Shown one piece after another: positions 6,289 through 8,717 of a stretch of DNA of 8,717 nt (the first letter of the stretch is position 1; every line of letters begins with the position of its first letter). Made by a program: the position numbers and the translations under genes. A model generated the notes under the pieces. The model was not told the origin of the DNA. It was given only the letters and a program-made list of their open reading frames with translations, and searched no databases. The DNA comes from Chloroflexi bacterium RBG_16_64_43 (GTDB lineage Bacteria > Chloroflexota > Anaerolineae > Anaerolineales > RBG-16-64-43): contig MGOA01000034.1 in the NCBI GenBank assembly GCA_001796965.1, positions 1 to 8,717 on the forward strand, given 5' to 3'.

Positions 6289-6292
6289 CCTC
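6289..6292 (-). promoter_or_regulatory. Shine-Dalgarno of pgk
   Basis: GAGG, read on the minus strand, lies 5 nt before the pgk ATG and inside the 13-nt gap after the gap stop codon. It supports the chosen start. Confidence 0.65.
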
Positions 6293-6296
6293 GCGC

Positions 6297-7334
6297 TTAG
6301 AGCTTCTTGGCCATGATCGCCGCCAAGTCGGCGGTGCGGCACGAATAGGCCCACTCGTTGTCGTACCAGGCGATGACCTTCACCATCGTTCCACCCAGGA
6401 CCATGGTCGAGAGGCCGTCCACAATCGACGAGCGCGCATCGCCCTTGAAGTCGATCGACACCAGCGGCTCCATGGTAAGGCCGAGGTAGCCCTTCATCGG
6501 GCCATTGGCCGCGGCCAGGAAGGCCGCATTGAGCGCCTCCACCGACGTTTCCTTTTCCACCTCTGCCACGAAGTCCACCACCGAAACGGTCGCGGTTGGG
6601 ACGCGCAGCGAGAAGCCGTCGAACTTGCCCTTCAGATCGGGGATGACCTTGGCCAGCGCCTTGGCCGCGCCGGTGGTGGTGGGGATGATGTTGAGCCCCG
6701 CCGCGCGCGCGCGGCGCAAATCCTTGTGCGCCAGGTCGAGGATGCGCTGGTCATTGGTGTAAGCATGGACCGTTGTCATCAGACCGCGGCGGATCTTGAC
6801 CAGGTCGTGGACGACCTTGGCCGCGGGCGCCAGGCAGTTGGTGGTGCACGAGGCATTCGACACGATGTGATGCTTGGCGGGGTCGTACATCTCGCCGTTC
6901 ACGCCCAGCACCACGGTCAAATCTTCGTTCTTAGCCGGGGCGGTGATGATGACCTTCTTCGCCCCGCCGCTCAGAATATGCACATTGGCGCCGGCTTTGC
7001 CCTTGGCCGTGTCGGGCAGCGCATCGGTGAATACCCCCGAGGATTCGATGACCAACGACACGCCCAGGTCCTTCCAGGGCAGCTTGGCAGGATCCTTCTC
7101 GATGAAGACCTTGACCTTCTTGCCGTCAACCACCAGGTCGCCGTCCTTGACCTCCACCGAACCGCCGTAGATTCCATAGTTCGAGTCGTACTTGAACAGA
7201 TGGGCATTGGTCTTGGCGTCGAAGAGATCGTTCAGCGCCACAACTTCCAGCTCACTCGGGTAGCGCTCGATGATTGCCTTGAGCACTTGTCGCCCCACGC
7301 GGCCGAAACCGTTGATTGCTACTCGTATTGCCAT
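6297..7334 (-). CDS. gap: Glyceraldehyde-3-phosphate dehydrogenase, type I
   Basis: This enzyme oxidises and phosphorylates glyceraldehyde 3-phosphate to 1,3-bisphosphoglycerate with NAD(P)+ in the cytoplasm. Its 345 residues are slightly longer than the usual 330-340. The N-terminal Rossmann fold carries INGFGRVGR (7-15) and Asp36 in ALNDL, a residue typical of NAD use. The active site is SNASCTTNCLAP with catalytic Cys163, and the partner His190 is in TTVHAYTNDQ. TTTGAAKA and DNEWAYSCR near the C-terminus complete the signature. At the second cofactor position the sequence is DLAHKDL (200-206), with Ala202 where many NAD-specific enzymes have Pro. NAD preference is likely but not certain. 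The ATG at 7334 has an ideal AGGAGG 6 nt upstream. The gene lies 34 nt after the yvcK-like stop and 13 nt before pgk. Confidence 0.98.
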   Translation of the reverse strand: MAIRVAINGFGRVGRQVLKAIIERYPSELEVVALNDLFDAKTNAHLFKYDSNYGIYGGSVEVKDGDLVVDGKKVKVFIEKDPAKLPWKDLGVSLVIESSGVFTDALPDTAKGKAGANVHILSGGAKKVIITAPAKNEDLTVVLGVNGEMYDPAKHHIVSNASCTTNCLAPAAKVVHDLVKIRRGLMTTVHAYTNDQRILDLAHKDLRRARAAGLNIIPTTTGAAKALAKVIPDLKGKFDGFSLRVPTATVSVVDFVAEVEKETSVEALNAAFLAAANGPMKGYLGLTMEPLVSIDFKGDARSSIVDGLSTMVLGGTMVKVIAWYDNEWAYSCRTADLAAIMAKKL

Positions 7335-7340
7335 TTCGAA

Positions 7341-7346
7341 CCTCCT
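7341..7346 (-). promoter_or_regulatory. Strong Shine-Dalgarno of gap
   Basis: AGGAGG on the minus strand, 6 nt before the gap ATG, is the best ribosome-binding site in the window. It fits high expression of gap. It sits in the 34-nt gap after the yvcK-like gene. Confidence 0.8.
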
Positions 7347-7368
7347 GAATAGAAGAGAGTCTGACTCA

Positions 7369-8688
7369 TCACATGCGCAGCGGCGCGCGGCGGGACGTCA
7401 ATACCGCCAGCAGCGCCGCCGCAAGCTTCTCGGGGTGGTGATGCCCGGGCAGGCGTGGATCGGCCAAATCCAATGCCCGCACGTTTCCGCGTACTTCTGC
7501 GGGCGTTCCGCTCACCCAGGCGACGCCTTCGGGAAGCGGGAAGGACGTATTCGAGTTTACCAGAATCAAATCGAAGGGACTGGGCCCGATATGGCGTTCG
7601 AGGGCCATGAGATGGTCGCTGACGCTGAAGCCATCGGTCTCTCCGGGCTGCGTAGCTAGGTTGCACACATACACGCACAGCGCAGTGGTGGCACGCAGGG
7701 CCTCGCGAATCTCGCGGATGAGCAAGTTAGGAAGGACACTGGTGAACAAGCTGCCAGGACCGACGATCACCATGTCGGCTCCGAGGATGGCCTGCACCGC
7801 GCCCGGGTAGGCCGGCACATCTTCGGGATTGAGAGTCACGCGCCAAATGGCCCCCGGCATCGCCACGATCTCGCTCTCGCCCTCGACCCGCTTGAGCCCG
7901 CTGGTGGCCGCATCCACCAGTTCACCTACCAGGGTCACATTGCGCAGGGTGGAAGGCATCACCTGGCCACGGATCGAAAGCACTCGCCCGGCTTCGAGCA
8001 ACCCCTTCTCGAAGTTGCCGGTCACCCCGGCCAGCGCGCTCACAAACAGGTTGCCGAAGGAGTGCCCGTTGAGGCCTCCGCCTTCGGCGAAACGGTACTG
8101 AAAGAGCTGGGTCAGCAACGATTCGTCGTCGGAGAGGGCCGCCAGGCAGTTGCGCAGGTCCCCCGGGGGCGGAATGCCCAGCGAGCGGCGCAACCGCCCG
8201 GAAGACCCTCCGTCGTCGGCCACCGTCACGATCGCAGTGAGATTGGCGGAGTGGTGCTTGAGCCCGCGCAGCAACGTGGAAAGCCCGGTGCCACCGCCAA
8301 CCGCCGCGATGTGGGGACCGCGATCGCGCCGGCGGAAGGCCGCCATGGCTTCCGCCGCCGGGCGCCCCGGCACCTGGAACGGCGCCAGCAGCGCTCGGCT
8401 GAGCGCGAGGACCGACAACCCGACTGCCGCTCCGCCACCTACGATCAGGATCACCGCACGAATCGAACGATCGAGGAAGCGCAGCGTCAGCCAGTAGAGC
8501 AAGAGCGAGTTGGGATTCGAACGATTGAGCTCGATCAGGAAGACGGAGAGTCCTAGGCCGACAAGCAGTGTTCCCAGGACGAGGACCAGGATCCAGCGCT
8601 TGACACCGATACCGGGCGCGAGCCAAGCTCGCAATGCCCGCAGCGCGCTTCGGGCGCGCCGCCAGAGTGAACCTGCGACATCATTCAT
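7369..8688 (-). CDS. yvcK: YvcK/GlmR family (CofD-like) protein with N-terminal membrane anchor
   Basis: This 439-residue protein has a conserved YvcK domain from about 125 to 430. In Bacillus, YvcK (GlmR) binds UDP-sugars and is needed for growth and shape on gluconeogenic carbon sources. Motifs visible are AVGGGTGLS (129-137), VADDGGSSGRLR (156-167), PPGDLRN (174-180), NGHSFGNL (207-214), GPGSLFTSVLPNLL (310-323) and TQPGET (346-351). The family resembles the CofD 2-phospho-lactate transferase fold, but these motifs and the context point to YvcK. Unlike the soluble Firmicutes proteins of about 320 residues, this one has roughly 120 extra N-terminal residues: a basic segment, a membrane helix at about 32-53, a polar loop and a second helix at about 77-100. 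The hairpin should tether the domain to the cytoplasmic face. The ATG at 8688 has no clear Shine-Dalgarno. Its promoter is not visible, as only 29 nt precede it in the window. Confidence 0.92.
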   Translation of the reverse strand: MNDVAGSLWRRARSALRALRAWLAPGIGVKRWILVLVLGTLLVGLGLSVFLIELNRSNPNSLLLYWLTLRFLDRSIRAVILIVGGGAAVGLSVLALSRALLAPFQVPGRPAAEAMAAFRRRDRGPHIAAVGGGTGLSTLLRGLKHHSANLTAIVTVADDGGSSGRLRRSLGIPPPGDLRNCLAALSDDESLLTQLFQYRFAEGGGLNGHSFGNLFVSALAGVTGNFEKGLLEAGRVLSIRGQVMPSTLRNVTLVGELVDAATSGLKRVEGESEIVAMPGAIWRVTLNPEDVPAYPGAVQAILGADMVIVGPGSLFTSVLPNLLIREIREALRATTALCVYVCNLATQPGETDGFSVSDHLMALERHIGPSPFDLILVNSNTSFPLPEGVAWVSGTPAEVRGNVRALDLADPRLPGHHHPEKLAAALLAVLTSRRAPLRM

Positions 8689-8717
8689 TCTTGCATACCC
8701 GTTGGATGTTAGCAGGA

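Larger units (their letters stand above)
1779..8688 (-). other. Putative operon yvcK-gap-pgk-kinase-tpiA-membrane protein
   Basis: Six genes lie on the minus strand with gaps of 34, 13, 64, 51 and 7 nt. The spacing suggests co-transcription from a promoter upstream of the yvcK-like gene, outside the window. The one internal interruption is the strong terminator-like hairpin after pgk. Three genes are consecutive glycolytic enzymes, and the others are a UDP-sugar-binding regulator type, a Ser/Thr kinase and a putative membrane protease. Co-transcription is inferred from spacing and strand only. Confidence 0.65.

Noticed and set aside
6702..6713. Alternating CG run as a Z-DNA or regulatory element
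   Set aside because: It encodes the conserved Arg-Ala-Arg-Ala segment of GAPDH and is explained by GC-rich codon choice.
6156..7352. 398-codon open frame antisense to gap and the 5' end of pgk
   Set aside because: It is a GC-driven shadow of two unmistakable enzymes. Its translation is rich in Arg, His and Gln with no family signature.

Overview
The window is GC-rich, densely coding bacterial chromosome. It most likely comes from a Chloroflexota (Anaerolineae-like) genome. That is inferred from the gene order yvcK-gap-pgk-Ser/Thr kinase-tpiA, a YvcK with an N-terminal membrane region, and a Ser/Thr kinase with a TPR-like tail. It rests on recognition alone, and no marker gene confirms it. 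No rRNA, tRNA, CRISPR array or transposase gene was found.

Layout: (1) 5-1261, plus strand: a complete or nearly complete 12-helix MFS transporter. (2) 1262-1778: a 517-bp gap between convergent genes. Almost all of it is an imperfect tandem array with a period of 149-150 bp: three units plus a truncated fourth. Each unit has two kinds of short GC-rich palindrome at its conserved ends and a divergent core. (3) 1779-8688, minus strand: six genes in one direction with gaps of 34, 13, 64, 51 and 7 nt. In transcription order they are a membrane-anchored YvcK/GlmR-like protein, glyceraldehyde-3-phosphate dehydrogenase, phosphoglycerate kinase, a transmembrane Ser/Thr protein kinase, triosephosphate isomerase, and a small multi-pass membrane protein with an HEXXH metalloprotease motif.

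How the genes fit together: gap, pgk and tpiA encode three consecutive reversible steps of lower glycolysis and gluconeogenesis. YvcK homologues in Firmicutes and Mycobacterium are UDP-sugar-binding regulators that link central carbon flux to envelope precursor synthesis, and they are substrates of PknB/PrkC-type kinases. A kinase of that superfamily inside the same gene string suggests a carbon-flux and envelope control module. This is inference.

The main regulatory signal is a perfect 12-bp GC-rich inverted repeat followed by TTTT, just after pgk and 17 nt before the kinase start. There is no room for a promoter between it and the kinase. Kinase, tpiA and the membrane protein should therefore be expressed by read-through, by processing, or from a promoter that still transcribes the hairpin. 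The terminator's 3' arm can also pair with the kinase Shine-Dalgarno region.

The most unusual DNA is the tandem palindromic array. In architecture, though not demonstrably in ancestry, it resembles the neisserial mosaic elements built from dRS3 repeats.
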